Positions 1-8,157 of a stretch of DNA of 49,349 bases are shown one piece after another. A model generated the notes under the pieces. That model was not told the DNA's origin. It made no database searches and was given only the letters and a program-made list of their open reading frames with translations. Position 1 is the stretch's first letter. Each line of letters begins with the position of its first letter. The translations under genes and the position numbers were made by a program. Source of the DNA: Bacillota bacterium (GTDB taxonomy: Bacteria; Bacillota; Limnochordia; DTU080); contig DULU01000014.1 of NCBI GenBank assembly GCA_012840225.1, positions 1 to 49,349 of the forward strand, in the 5' to 3' direction.

Positions 1-10
1 AGGCAAAACT

Positions 11-2677
11 GTGATACGTCGCCTCAGGCTGCAGATTAAAGGCGTGGTGCAGGGGGTTGGGTTCAGGCCTTTCCTTTATAAACTGGCAAATAAGTATGGG
101 CTAGCCGGCTGGGTGACCAATTCCAGCCGGGATGTGGTGGTGGAGGTGGAAGGCCGGGAGAGCGCCTTGGAGGCTTTCTGCCTGGCTTTGCAACGGGAAG
201 CTCCGCCCCTCGCCAGGATAGAGTCCTTGCAGAGGCAGGAGATGCCGCTTCAAGGCGAGGCGCATTTCCACATTATCGCTTCCGGAGATATGACCGCCGG
301 CCCATCAACCAGCCCTTCAAGGGGCACCTCCGGCGCCGTCTCAACCCGCAATCCAGCCGGGGCCACCATCCCGCCCATTCCCCCCGACACGGCCATCTGT
401 GCCGCCTGCCGGCAGGAGCTTGAGGACCCCCACGATCGCCGCTATCGTTATCCCTTCATCAACTGCACCGATTGCGGTCCCCGCTACAGCATCGTGACCG
501 GCGTCCCCTACGACCGCATCCGCACTTCCATGGCCGGTTTCCCCTTGTGCCCGGACTGCGCCGCCGAGTATTCCAACCCGGCTGACCGCCGCTTCCACGC
601 CGAACCGGTGGCTTGCCCGGTCTGCGGGCCGGCGATCGAGCTGTGCGACAGGGAAGGGAAACGCCTGGCCGACGGTGAGGCGGCCCTGCAGATGGGGGTA
701 AAAGCGGTGCGGGAAGGGCAGATTGTGGCCCTGAAGGGACTGGGTGGTTACCAGTTGATCTGCGACGCCACCAATGAGGAGGCGGTGATGGAGCTCCGCC
801 GCCGAAAGCGTCGGGAGGCTAAACCGTTTGCCGTCATGTTCCCGTCCCTGGAAGATCTGGGCCGCTATTGCCGCCTTGATGAGGTGAGCGGTGAGCTATT
901 GACTTCTCCGGCTGCGCCGATTGTCATCCTCCCCCTCAGAACGGATCTCCCCCTCAGAGGTGAAACGGAGAGGAAGCCTGTGCCCAAATTGGCGCCCGGC
1001 ATTGCTCCCGGCAATCCTCATGTAGGGGCTATGCTCCCCACCACTCCCCTCCATCACCTGCTCATGCGGGAGGTGGCCCGACCCATCGTCTGCACCAGCG
1101 GTAATGCCAGCCAGGAGCCGATCGCCGTCGATGATCTCGAAGCCCTAGGCCGGCTGGGGGGAATAGCCGATTTCTTTCTCCGCCACAACCGCCCCATCGT
1201 GCGCCACGTGGACGATTCGGTGGTGCGGCTGATCGACAAAACCCCGGTCTTACTGCGCCGGGCCAGAGGATATGCCCCGCTGCCGCTGGACTTTCCCGCC
1301 GGCAGCGAAAAAGTGATTTTAGCCCTGGGCGGTCATCTCAAAAACGTCGTCGGCCTCTCCTTCTCGGGCAAAGCCATCTTAAGCCAGCACATCGGCGACC
1401 TCGATACCGCCGCGGCCCGCACCGTGCTAAAGCGCACTATCGATGATTTGCTGGCCTTCTACCGTCTCAAACCCGAAGTGATCGCCGCCGATCTGCATAG
1501 CGACTATGCCTCCACTATGGCGGCGGAAGAGCTGGCCGGCAAATTTGCCGTACCATTGGTGAAGGTGCAACATCATCAGGCACATATCGCCGCCGGAGCC
1601 GCAGAGCATGGGTTGGAAGGCTCCGTGCTGGGTCTGGCCTGGGACGGCACCGGCTACGGTCCGGACGGCACGGTCTGGGGCGGAGAGCTTCTTGTAGTCA
1701 ATATGGACGACGGCACCTGGTGCCGGCCGGCAGCTTTATACCCCTTCCGCCTACCCGGAGGAGAAGCAGCGGTGCTGGATCCCCGCCGCTCGGCGGCCGG
1801 GGTGCTGGAGGCTCTGGAGGCGGAGGCAGCGGCGGCGGAGCACCATCGGCCGGCACCGGCTCCCGCTTGGTCCATACCGGGCCTCTCGGCCGAGGAGACC
1901 CGCCGCCTGCGGCAGATTGCCCGCCGGCCACGGCTCTCACCGCTTACCACCAGCATGGGGCGCCTCTTCGACGCCTTCTCCGCCCTTCTGGATTTATGCC
2001 GCCAGAACCGTTTCGAAGGCGAAGCCGCCATGGCGCTGGAGTTTGCGGCAGCCCATTTCTTCGCCTCCCGGCCGGCGGCCGAGCCGGATTACGTCAGGCT
2101 CGCCTCCGATTCCCCGGCCCCAGATTTCCCGGCTCCCGAGGACCTGATTTGCCCCTGGCCGGAAGACCAAAGCCGGGGGAGGGACGAGATGAGTCAAATA
2201 GGCCCGGAAGACGGAGGAGGCCGGGATGAAGGCGAAGACCGGGATGAAGGCGAAGACCGGAAAGGTCGGATAGACCGGCCGGCCGGCTACACTCCCATCC
2301 TGGCCATGGATTGGCGGCCCTTGCTCACCGCTCTTCTGCCGGCGGTAAAAAACGGTCTCTCACCGGAAGAAGCAGCCGCCCGGTTTCATGCCGGTTGCGC
2401 CGCCATGGCCGCCGCTGCCATCCGCCGGTTGACAAAGAGCGACAGGCTTGCCGAGAAAATCCAGTCTCCCCTGCCGCGGCGGCTGGTGCTCTCCGGCGGC
2501 TGTTTCCAGAACGACCTTCTGACCTCCCTGGTAAGAATGCATCTGGAAGAGGAGGGGGTTATAGTATACACTCATAAGCGGATACCGCCCAACGACGGCG
2601 GTTTGTGCCTGGGGCAGCTGGCGGTGGCAGCAGCCGTCTCCCGGCGGATGGGAGAGGGTACAATAGCAGGAAGTTGA
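11..2677 (+). CDS. hypF: HypF, carbamoyltransferase for [NiFe]-hydrogenase maturation
   Basis: HypF converts carbamoyl phosphate to a carbamoyl adenylate and passes it to HypE, supplying the cyanide ligands of the NiFe site in the cytoplasm. Visible domains in order: acylphosphatase-like (about 1-90, with VVQGVGFRPF at 12-21), paired zinc fingers (Cys130/133/152/155 and Cys180/183/202/205), a YrdC-like domain (about 225-415) and a Kae1-like carbamoyltransferase domain (about 430 to the end, with HHQAHIAAG and a GTGYGPDG loop). At 888 residues it is longer than usual (about 750); the excess lies in a linker near 93-118 and a charged Asp/Glu/Gly-rich insertion near 715-755 built on an 18-bp DNA repeat. 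It starts with GTG; the ten preceding bases are all that is seen of the upstream region, so hypA/hypB may lie outside. First gene of hypFCDE. Confidence 0.97.
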   Translation: MIRRLRLQIKGVVQGVGFRPFLYKLANKYGLAGWVTNSSRDVVVEVEGRESALEAFCLALQREAPPLARIESLQRQEMPLQGEAHFHIIASGDMTAGPSTSPSRGTSGAVSTRNPAGATIPPIPPDTAICAACRQELEDPHDRRYRYPFINCTDCGPRYSIVTGVPYDRIRTSMAGFPLCPDCAAEYSNPADRRFHAEPVACPVCGPAIELCDREGKRLADGEAALQMGVKAVREGQIVALKGLGGYQLICDATNEEAVMELRRRKRREAKPFAVMFPSLEDLGRYCRLDEVSGELLTSPAAPIVILPLRTDLPLRGETERKPVPKLAPGIAPGNPHVGAMLPTTPLHHLLMREVARPIVCTSGNASQEPIAVDDLEALGRLGGIADFFLRHNRPIVRHVDDSVVRLIDKTPVLLRRARGYAPLPLDFPAGSEKVILALGGHLKNVVGLSFSGKAILSQHIGDLDTAAARTVLKRTIDDLLAFYRLKPEVIAADLHSDYASTMAAEELAGKFAVPLVKVQHHQAHIAAGAAEHGLEGSVLGLAWDGTGYGPDGTVWGGELLVVNMDDGTWCRPAALYPFRLPGGEAAVLDPRRSAAGVLEALEAEAAAAEHHRPAPAPAWSIPGLSAEETRRLRQIARRPRLSPLTTSMGRLFDAFSALLDLCRQNRFEGEAAMALEFAAAHFFASRPAAEPDYVRLASDSPAPDFPAPEDLICPWPEDQSRGRDEMSQIGPEDGGGRDEGEDRDEGEDRKGRIDRPAGYTPILAMDWRPLLTALLPAVKNGLSPEEAAARFHAGCAAMAAAAIRRLTKSDRLAEKIQSPLPRRLVLSGGCFQNDLLTSLVRMHLEEEGVIVYTHKRIPPNDGGLCLGQLAVAAAVSRRMGEGTIAGS
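2221..2260 (+). repeat. 18-bp tandem repeat inside hypF
   Basis: Two exact 18-bp units (2221-2238 and 2239-2256, ccgggatgaaggcgaaga) plus a partial third encode the duplicated acidic stretch RDEGEDRDEGEDR. It lies in a low-complexity insertion between conserved parts of the Kae1-like domain and keeps the frame. Confidence 0.85.
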
Positions 2678-2713
2678 TAAATTTTACGGAGCAATTTTAA
2701 GGAGCGATTATTG

Positions 2714-3004
2714 ATGTGTCTGGCTCTTCCGGGCCGCATTGTGGAAATCGGCGCCGACCGGGCCGGCCTTTTCCGCACCGGTAAAGTGGATTTCGACGGT
2801 CTGGTGAAAACAGTGGATCTGACTTGCGTTCCCCAGGCTGCCGTGGGAGATTATGTGATGGTCCACGCCGGCCTGGCCATCAGCATAGTAGACGAAGCGG
2901 AAGCCCTGAGCGTCTTTTCTTATTTAAAAGAAGTGGAATTGGCCGCAGGTACGGAGGCAGAGGCAGAGGCAGAGGCGGAGGCGGAAGAAAATGCGCCTTC
3001 TTGA
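2714..3004 (+). CDS. hypC: HypC, hydrogenase maturation chaperone
   Basis: HypC carries the Fe(CN)2CO unit with HypD and delivers it to the hydrogenase large-subunit precursor. The protein begins MCLALPGRI, the family signature in which Cys2 becomes the catalytic N-terminus after Met removal. A TTG codon directly upstream at 2711 would give Met-Met-Cys; ATG at 2714 is preferred because the chemistry needs Cys at position 2. The conserved OB-fold-like part covers about 75 residues ([16 protein letters not shown] in the middle). It is followed by an unusual Glu-Ala dipeptide tail encoded by hexanucleotide repeats. The gene overlaps hypD by 14 bases, which implies translational coupling. Confidence 0.95.
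   Translation: MCLALPGRIVEIGADRAGLFRTGKVDFDGLVKTVDLTCVPQAAVGDYVMVHAGLAISIVDEAEALSVFSYLKEVELAAGTEAEAEAEAEAEENAPS
2954..2983 (+). repeat. Hexanucleotide repeat encoding an (EA)n tail on HypC
   Basis: Five consecutive 6-bp units (three gaggca, two gaggcg) encode the alternating Glu-Ala tail near the HypC C-terminus, just before the hypD start. A repeat this short could change length by slippage without changing frame. Confidence 0.85.
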
Positions 3005-4160
3005 CGAATACCGGGACGGCGCCGCCGCCAAAAGATATGCTCAGGCCATCGCCCGCCTGGTCAAGCGCCCTTGGGTGATCATGGAAATTTGCGGCGGGCA
3101 AACTCACGCCATCTTGCGCTTCGGCATCGACCAACTCCTCCCCCAGGAAATCACCCTGATACACGGTCCGGGTTGCCCGGTGTGCGTCACCCCGGCCGAA
3201 ACCATCGACAAAGCGGTGGCACTGGCTGCCCGGCCCGAGGTGATTCTCTGCTCATTCGGCGATATGTGGCGGGTGCCGGGCACCCAAGGCGACCTTTTCT
3301 CGGCCAAAGCCCGGGGCGGCGACGTGCGCATGGTCTATTCGCCGCTCGATGCTCTCGACCTGGCGAGACGCCACCCGGAACGCCAGGTGGTGTTTTTTGC
3401 CGTCGGCTTTGAGACCACGGCGCCGGTCAGTGCCCTGGCCGTATACCGGGCGGCAGCGGAAAAAGTGACCAATTTCAGCATACTGGCCGCCAATGTCTTG
3501 GTGCCGCCGGCCATGGAAGCCATCTTGAACAGCCCCGACTGCCGGGTGCAGGGCTTCCTCGCCGCCGGGCATGTGTGCACGGTCACCGGTTATGAATCCT
3601 ATGAATCCTTGGTCCGGCGCTACCGGGTGCCGATCGTGGTCACCGGTTTCGAACCGCTGGATATCCTCCAGGGCATCCATATGTGCCTGGACATGCTGGA
3701 AAAGGGCGAGCCGGCAGTGGCCAATCAATATTCCCGCTCCGTCAGCAAAAGCGGCAACCGGGCGGCGCAGGAATTGGTGCAAAAGATTTTTACCGTAACC
3801 GACCGCCACTGGCGGGGTATCGGCCTCATCCCCAATAGCGGGCTGGCCCTCTCCCCTGCTTATGCCGATTTTGATGCCGAAAAGCGCTTTGCCCTGCCTG
3901 AGGGGCCAGATGCCGGGCGGCCAGGTGCCGGGTCTGCCGGTGCCGGGTCTGCCGGTGCCGGGCGGCCGGACAGCATCTGCCGGGCCGGTCAGGTACTGCA
4001 GGGATTGATCAAACCCGACGCCTGCCCGGCTTTCGGTAGCGAGTGTACGCCGGAAAACCCGCTGGGAGCGCCGATGGTATCGACGGAAGGGGCTTGCGCT
4101 GCCTATTATCGTTACCGCCGTGCCAAAAGAAATGCGGGAAAGGACGGCCCGACTGCATGA
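2991..4160 (+). CDS. hypD: HypD, Fe-S scaffold for Fe(CN)2CO assembly
   Basis: HypD is a [4Fe-4S] protein that, with HypC, holds the iron on which CN and CO ligands are assembled. Conserved motifs are present: CGGQTHAI (Cys34), GPGCPVC (Cys62 and Cys65), the GFETT loop, GHVCTVTG, and the C-terminal cysteine region with [18 protein letters not shown]. Length (389 aa) is slightly above the usual 360-380 because of a Gly/Ala/Ser-rich insertion at about residues 306-324 that comes from 15-bp DNA repeats. The ATG start overlaps the end of hypC, and the stop overlaps the hypE start (ATGA), so hypC, hypD and hypE are probably translated as a coupled unit. Confidence 0.97.
   Translation: MRLLDEYRDGAAAKRYAQAIARLVKRPWVIMEICGGQTHAILRFGIDQLLPQEITLIHGPGCPVCVTPAETIDKAVALAARPEVILCSFGDMWRVPGTQGDLFSAKARGGDVRMVYSPLDALDLARRHPERQVVFFAVGFETTAPVSALAVYRAAAEKVTNFSILAANVLVPPAMEAILNSPDCRVQGFLAAGHVCTVTGYESYESLVRRYRVPIVVTGFEPLDILQGIHMCLDMLEKGEPAVANQYSRSVSKSGNRAAQELVQKIFTVTDRHWRGIGLIPNSGLALSPAYADFDAEKRFALPEGPDAGRPGAGSAGAGSAGAGRPDSICRAGQVLQGLIKPDACPAFGSECTPENPLGAPMVSTEGACAAYYRYRRAKRNAGKDGPTA
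3924..3967 (+). repeat. 15-bp tandem repeat inside hypD
   Basis: Two exact units of ggtgccgggtctgcc (3924-3938, 3939-3953) and a degenerate third (3954-3967) encode the repeat [13 protein letters not shown] in HypD. The insertion lies just before the conserved C-terminal cysteine region and is in frame. Confidence 0.85.
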
Positions 4161-5200
4161 GAATTGAGCTCAACTGCCCGGTGAATCCCGGCGACAAAGA
4201 CCGAATTGTGCTGGCTCACGGCGGAGGCGGCCGGTTGACCCGCCGCTTGATCGAGCAGATTTTTGCCGCCGAGTGGCAAAATCCCCATCTGGACACCAAT
4301 GCCGACAGCGCCATATTGGAAGGTTTATCCGGCGGCCGGCTGGCTTTTACCACGGATTCCTACGTGGTCAATCCGCTCTTTTTCCCCGGCGGGGACATCG
4401 GCTGCCTGGCGGTGAACGGCACGGTGAACGATCTGGCCATGGTGGGCGCCAAACCGCAATATCTGACCGCGTCCTTCATCATCGAAGAAGGCTTCCTCCT
4501 CTCCGATCTGCGGCGGGTGGTAGCCTCCATGCGGGAAGCCTGCCGGAAGGCAGGTGTTTATATTGTGGCCGGCGATACCAAAGTGGTGGACCGGGGAAGC
4601 GGCGACGGGGTTTTCATCACCACCGCGGGCGTGGGCATCATTCCCCCGGAGAGGCACTTCGGCCCGGCGGCCATCCGTCCAGGAGATGCCGTCATTGTGA
4701 GCGGGGATATCGCCCGCCACGGCATGGCGGTGCTCTCCGTACGGGAAGGGCTGGGCTTTGAAAGCGCCATCGAAAGCGACTGCGCTCCCCTAAACGGCCT
4801 GGTGGAAGAGGTTTGCCGGACGGCTACGGTACATTGCCTGCGCGATCTGACCCGGGGCGGACTGGCTACGGCGCTGATCGAGCTGGCCGGCGCCGCCGGG
4901 ATGTCCATGCTGATTGAGGAAGCCCGCATCCCCGTGGCCAAAGCGGTGCACAGCGCCTGCGAACTTTTGGGCATCGATCCCCTCTATGTGGCCAATGAGG
5001 GGCGCTGCGTGCTCTTTGTTCCGGAGGAAGAAGCCGCAGCCGCCCTCACCGCCTTGCACCGCCTGGAGATCGGCCGTGAGGCCGCCGTCATCGGCCGGGT
5101 GACGGGCGCCGGGGCAGGAGTGGTGGAACTGGAAAGCATCATCGGCGGCACCAGAGTGCTCGATCTCTTAAGCGGTGAACAATTGCCCAGGATTTGCTGA
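4157..5200 (+). CDS. hypE: HypE, carbamoyl dehydratase
   Basis: HypE accepts the carbamoyl group from HypF on its C-terminal cysteine and dehydrates it with ATP to thiocyanate, the cyanide donor. The protein has the PurM/ThiL-like ATP-binding fold: glycine-rich LAHGGGGRL near the N-terminus, [17 protein letters not shown] and [14 protein letters not shown]. It ends in the diagnostic PRIC with the terminal Cys at residue 347. The open frame extends upstream to 4043, but that would overlap hypD deeply; the ATG at 4157 overlaps the hypD stop and gives the usual family length. It closes the hyp operon. Confidence 0.97.
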   Translation: MRIELNCPVNPGDKDRIVLAHGGGGRLTRRLIEQIFAAEWQNPHLDTNADSAILEGLSGGRLAFTTDSYVVNPLFFPGGDIGCLAVNGTVNDLAMVGAKPQYLTASFIIEEGFLLSDLRRVVASMREACRKAGVYIVAGDTKVVDRGSGDGVFITTAGVGIIPPERHFGPAAIRPGDAVIVSGDIARHGMAVLSVREGLGFESAIESDCAPLNGLVEEVCRTATVHCLRDLTRGGLATALIELAGAAGMSMLIEEARIPVAKAVHSACELLGIDPLYVANEGRCVLFVPEEEAAAALTALHRLEIGREAAVIGRVTGAGAGVVELESIIGGTRVLDLLSGEQLPRIC

Positions 5201-5251
5201 GGACGGCAGGGATTACCAGAGGTCGGCAGAATTCCTGAAAGGTTGTTTATA

Positions 5252-5280
5252 AGGACAGATATGTTTTTACATGTTATACT
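5252..5280 (+). promoter_or_regulatory. Candidate sigma-A promoter for the hydrogenase operon
   Basis: A -10 box TATACT (5275-5280) with an upstream TG (extended -10) lies 17 bp after AGGACA (5252-5257), a partial match to TTGACA. It sits after hypE and would give a leader of about 200 nt before the first hydrogenase gene. Assigned by eye only. Confidence 0.45.
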
Positions 5281-5298
5281 GAAAGGCGGTTGAATAAA

Positions 5299-5332
5299 AA
5301 AACTGGCGGCCAAAGGCGACAGCCGGGGTTTT
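5299..5332 (+). terminator. Hairpin in the hyp-hydrogenase intergenic region
   Basis: AAAACTGGC (5299-5307) can pair with GCCGGGGTTTT (5322-5332), giving an imperfect stem that ends in four T residues. It could terminate the hyp operon. Because it lies downstream of the candidate promoter at 5252-5280, it could instead be an attenuator in the hydrogenase leader. The T-run is short, so this is tentative. Confidence 0.35.
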
Positions 5333-5405
5333 AACGCGAAAAAATAGTTTCATAATTATTCATGATCGTTTATGATCTATGATCGGGTGGGAAAGGCGCT
5401 GCCGG

Positions 5406-5429
5406 GTGCGCCGGAGAGTGCGCCGGAGA
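5406..5429 (+). repeat. 12-bp direct repeat in the hydrogenase leader
   Basis: Two exact tandem units of gtgcgccggaga at 5406-5417 and 5418-5429. The same leader holds three copies of atgatc at 5362, 5372 and 5379. Function unknown. Confidence 0.6.
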
Positions 5430-5483
5430 GCGTCGATGCAGTTTAAGTAAGCGCGCCGTCGGGCGCAGCTTGATAGGGGGAAC

Positions 5484-6086
5484 ATGGTGTATCTGATCAA
5501 CATACTTTTGGCAGCCGGTGTGGTGTATTGTGCGGTGCGGGCCGTTATCGCCAAGCGCCTCCTGGCTTCGGCTCTGTGGTTGGCCGGCACCAGCGCCATC
5601 GTGGCGATGGTGCTATATAACCTCGGTGCCAGGGAGCTGGCGGTCATCGAGTTGAGCGTTGGTGCCGGACTGGTCACCATTCTTTTCGTCTTTGCCATCA
5701 GCATCGCCGGAGAAGAAGGCATGGGCGAACGCACAAACATCCCCAGACCGGTAGTCTGGATCGCGGTTTTGGTATTTTTGTTCCTATTGGGCGAGCAGGT
5801 GCTGCCGCATATCATTCCCATACCCGGCGGCTGGGATCTGGAGTCTCCATTCACTTTCGCCCTGGTCTTGTGGGAGCGGCGCAGCCTTGACGTCATGCTG
5901 CAGATTGTGATGATCGTGGCCGGTGTGGTCAGCGCGTTGGGCCTCCTGGCGCCCGCCATGGCGCCGCAGGCGGTTAAAAAAGCCGGTCAAGCCGCCGGAC
6001 ACAAGAATGTTGCGCAAACAGCTGCCGGTGATACCGCCGAGAACAGCCGGCGGACCACTGCCGCAGCCGGGGAGGTACAAGGCTGA
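5484..6086 (+). CDS. MbhD/NuoJ-like membrane subunit of group 4 hydrogenase
   Basis: Small integral membrane protein of the ion-translocating arm. About four hydrophobic segments are visible (residues 1-20, 27-45, 50-75 and 90-107), with a further one near 130-155. The segment ELAVIELSVGAGLVTILFV resembles the pi-bulge helix of NuoJ and the MbhD/MnhB (DUF4040-type) proteins, which couple the hydrogenase module to ion pumping. The last 45 residues form an Ala/Gly/Gln-rich hydrophilic tail not expected for the family. It starts at ATG behind AGGGGG and its stop overlaps the next start (TGATG). First gene of the hydrogenase operon. Confidence 0.8.
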   Translation: MVYLINILLAAGVVYCAVRAVIAKRLLASALWLAGTSAIVAMVLYNLGARELAVIELSVGAGLVTILFVFAISIAGEEGMGERTNIPRPVVWIAVLVFLFLLGEQVLPHIIPIPGGWDLESPFTFALVLWERRSLDVMLQIVMIVAGVVSALGLLAPAMAPQAVKKAGQAAGHKNVAQTAAGDTAENSRRTTAAAGEVQG

Positions 6087-6394
6087 TGTTTAATGAAATG
6101 AACGTATTGATGCTGGGTATTTTAGGACTGTTTGCCGTCGGCCTATATGCCCTGCTGGCGGTGCGCAATCTGATCAAAATCGTGGTCGCCCTGCAAATCC
6201 TGGTCAAAGGAGCCATCATGGCTTTCATCCTGGCCGGCAAGATCAATGGGCATATGCAGACAGCCCAAAGTGTGGCGTTAACGGTTATCGTGGCCGACAC
6301 CATGGTAGCCGTCATCGGCCTGGCGCTGGCCGTGCAGGTAAAACGGCGCCTGGGCACCTTGGATGTAAACGAATTAACTTCGCTGCGGGGGTAA
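6086..6394 (+). CDS. NuoK/MnhC-like membrane subunit of group 4 hydrogenase
   Basis: A 102-residue protein with three transmembrane helices, the size and pattern of NuoK/MnhC/MbhG. In this family a short helical subunit sits beside the antiporter-like subunits. The stretch ALTVIVADTMVAVIGLALAVQ resembles the conserved MnhC ending; the usual membrane glutamate of NuoK is not obvious by eye, while Lys residues at the ends of helix 2 are. Start ATG overlaps the stop of the upstream gene and the next gene follows after 4 bases, so it belongs to the same operon. Confidence 0.8.
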   Translation: MFNEMNVLMLGILGLFAVGLYALLAVRNLIKIVVALQILVKGAIMAFILAGKINGHMQTAQSVALTVIVADTMVAVIGLALAVQVKRRLGTLDVNELTSLRG

Positions 6395-6398
6395 ATCA

Positions 6399-8153
6399 AT
6401 GACACAGTGGCTTGTTTTATCGGTAATATTCGTGCCCTGGTTGGGGGCGTTGCTTTTGGCCCTGTCCAGCGACCGGGCACCGCGCCTGCAACATCTGGTA
6501 GCATCGGCTTTTGCCGTGGTAACCGGGCTGCTTTCCCTATGTCTTTTGCCCCTGGTTACCGAGCGGACGGTGGTCTCCGTGGCAGCCGGCAGCGTCTTCG
6601 GCAATTTCACCTTTGTGCCGGACGGCCTCAGCGTTTTCCTCACGGTGATCGCCGCCGTGATCGGCTGCCTGGCAGTGATATTCTCCATCGATTACATGCA
6701 CGGTGAAGCGCAGCTCGGCCGCTATTATTCTCTGGTGCTCCTCTTCATCGGTTCCATGACCGGCATGGTGCTCACCTCCAGCATGTTGCTGCTCTTCTTC
6801 TTCTGGGAAATGATGGCCTTTTGCTCTTATGCCTTGATCTCGTTTTATAATGATGATCCCAAAGCGGTCGCCGGCGGCATGAAAGCGCTGATCATGACCC
6901 AGACCGGCGGCGTGGGCTTACTTGCAGGTGCCCTGATAGCCTACTCTTTCCTCGGCACCTATGACATCCAGACCTTCCTGGCCTACGCCCACCGCCTTCC
7001 CGAATTCGCCTTGAGCATCATGGCCTTCGGCTTCCTGATCGGGGCCGCCGCCAAGTCGGCGCAAGTCCCGTTCCACACCTGGCTTCCCGGCGCCATGGAG
7101 GCGCCCACGCCCATCAGCGCCCTGATCCATGCCGCCACCATGGTGAACGCCGGGGTATACCTTCTGGCCCGTTTTTATCCGGCGTTTGCCGCCGTGCCCG
7201 GCTGGACCACCGCCGTGGTCGTGGTCGGTGTGCTCTCGGCCTTCCTCGGTGCCGTCATGGCCATCACGGCGTCGGATCTAAAGCGCACCCTGGCATACTC
7301 CACCATCAGCCAGCTGGGTTACATGGTATATGCTGTCGGCGTGGGTGCGGTATATGCCTCGCAGTTCCACCTGATGAGCCATGCCGTGTTTAAAGCCCTC
7401 CTCTTTCTGGGCGCCGGGGCGGTAATTCATGCCGTAGGCACCCGGGACATGCGGCAGATGGGCGGGCTCGGCCAGAAGATGCCCTTCGTCCGCAATGTCT
7501 TCATCATCGGTACTCTGGCTTTGGCCGGCTTGCCGTTCGTCAACGGCTTCTGGAGCAAAGAGCTGGTTTTGGAAGAAGGCCTGGCGCACGGTCCCCTCTG
7601 GGCTTATATACTCATGGTGCTCGGCGCCGGTCTGACCGCCGCCTACAGCTTACGCATGGTATACATGGTATTTTACGGCACCGCCAAAAAAGAGCATCAT
7701 GTGCACGATGCGCCGGCAGCCATGCGGACGGCGCTCGCCCCACTGGCGCTCGGCACCCTGGTCACCTGGCTTTTGGCCGGCTGGCTGTCCGAGCTTCTCA
7801 CCGGCAGCCTGCCTTATCACCTGAGTCACCTGCACGCCCCGGGAACGGTGGAGCTGATTGTGGATGTATTGACGGCTCCGGCCACTCTCGTGGCTATAGT
7901 GGTCATCGCCGCCGGTCTCCTGGCCTGGTGGTACCGTGATCTGTTCGCTTCATTGAGCAAGGCGGCTGCTTTACCCGCCGCCATGGCTGGTGCCGACTTC
8001 GGCTTCGAATGGCTGAACCGGGTCATCGTCGGCAGCACTCTTCTGGCAGGTTCGGTCTTGCGCCTTACACAGACAGGTCATCTAAGTTGGAACGCTTTGG
8101 GCATCGCAGGCGGCGCTATCGCCGTTCTCGGCCTTCTTGTTTGGGGGTCCTGA
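6399..8153 (+). CDS. NuoL/MnhA-like antiporter-type subunit of group 4 hydrogenase
   Basis: A large polytopic membrane protein (584 aa, about 14-16 helices) of the proton-conducting transporter family found in complex I, Mrp antiporters and Mbh/Hyf hydrogenases. Key motifs: FFWEMMAFCSYALI (the conserved membrane Glu after helix 4), AAAKSAQVPFHTWLPGAMEAPTPISALIHAATMVNAGVYLLAR (conserved Lys and the P-x-HTWLP loop), and SDLKRTLAYSTISQLGYM. It would form one ion channel of the membrane arm. It starts at ATG behind GGGGGT and is followed immediately by a second antiporter-like gene. Confidence 0.93.
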   Translation: MTQWLVLSVIFVPWLGALLLALSSDRAPRLQHLVASAFAVVTGLLSLCLLPLVTERTVVSVAAGSVFGNFTFVPDGLSVFLTVIAAVIGCLAVIFSIDYMHGEAQLGRYYSLVLLFIGSMTGMVLTSSMLLLFFFWEMMAFCSYALISFYNDDPKAVAGGMKALIMTQTGGVGLLAGALIAYSFLGTYDIQTFLAYAHRLPEFALSIMAFGFLIGAAAKSAQVPFHTWLPGAMEAPTPISALIHAATMVNAGVYLLARFYPAFAAVPGWTTAVVVVGVLSAFLGAVMAITASDLKRTLAYSTISQLGYMVYAVGVGAVYASQFHLMSHAVFKALLFLGAGAVIHAVGTRDMRQMGGLGQKMPFVRNVFIIGTLALAGLPFVNGFWSKELVLEEGLAHGPLWAYILMVLGAGLTAAYSLRMVYMVFYGTAKKEHHVHDAPAAMRTALAPLALGTLVTWLLAGWLSELLTGSLPYHLSHLHAPGTVELIVDVLTAPATLVAIVVIAAGLLAWWYRDLFASLSKAAALPAAMAGADFGFEWLNRVIVGSTLLAGSVLRLTQTGHLSWNALGIAGGAIAVLGLLVWGS

Positions 8154-8157
8154 ATGC

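Noticed and set aside
4043-4156. Upstream extension of HypE
   Set aside because: The frame is open, but it overlaps the conserved end of hypD; ATG 4157 with ATGA overlap gives the normal HypE length.
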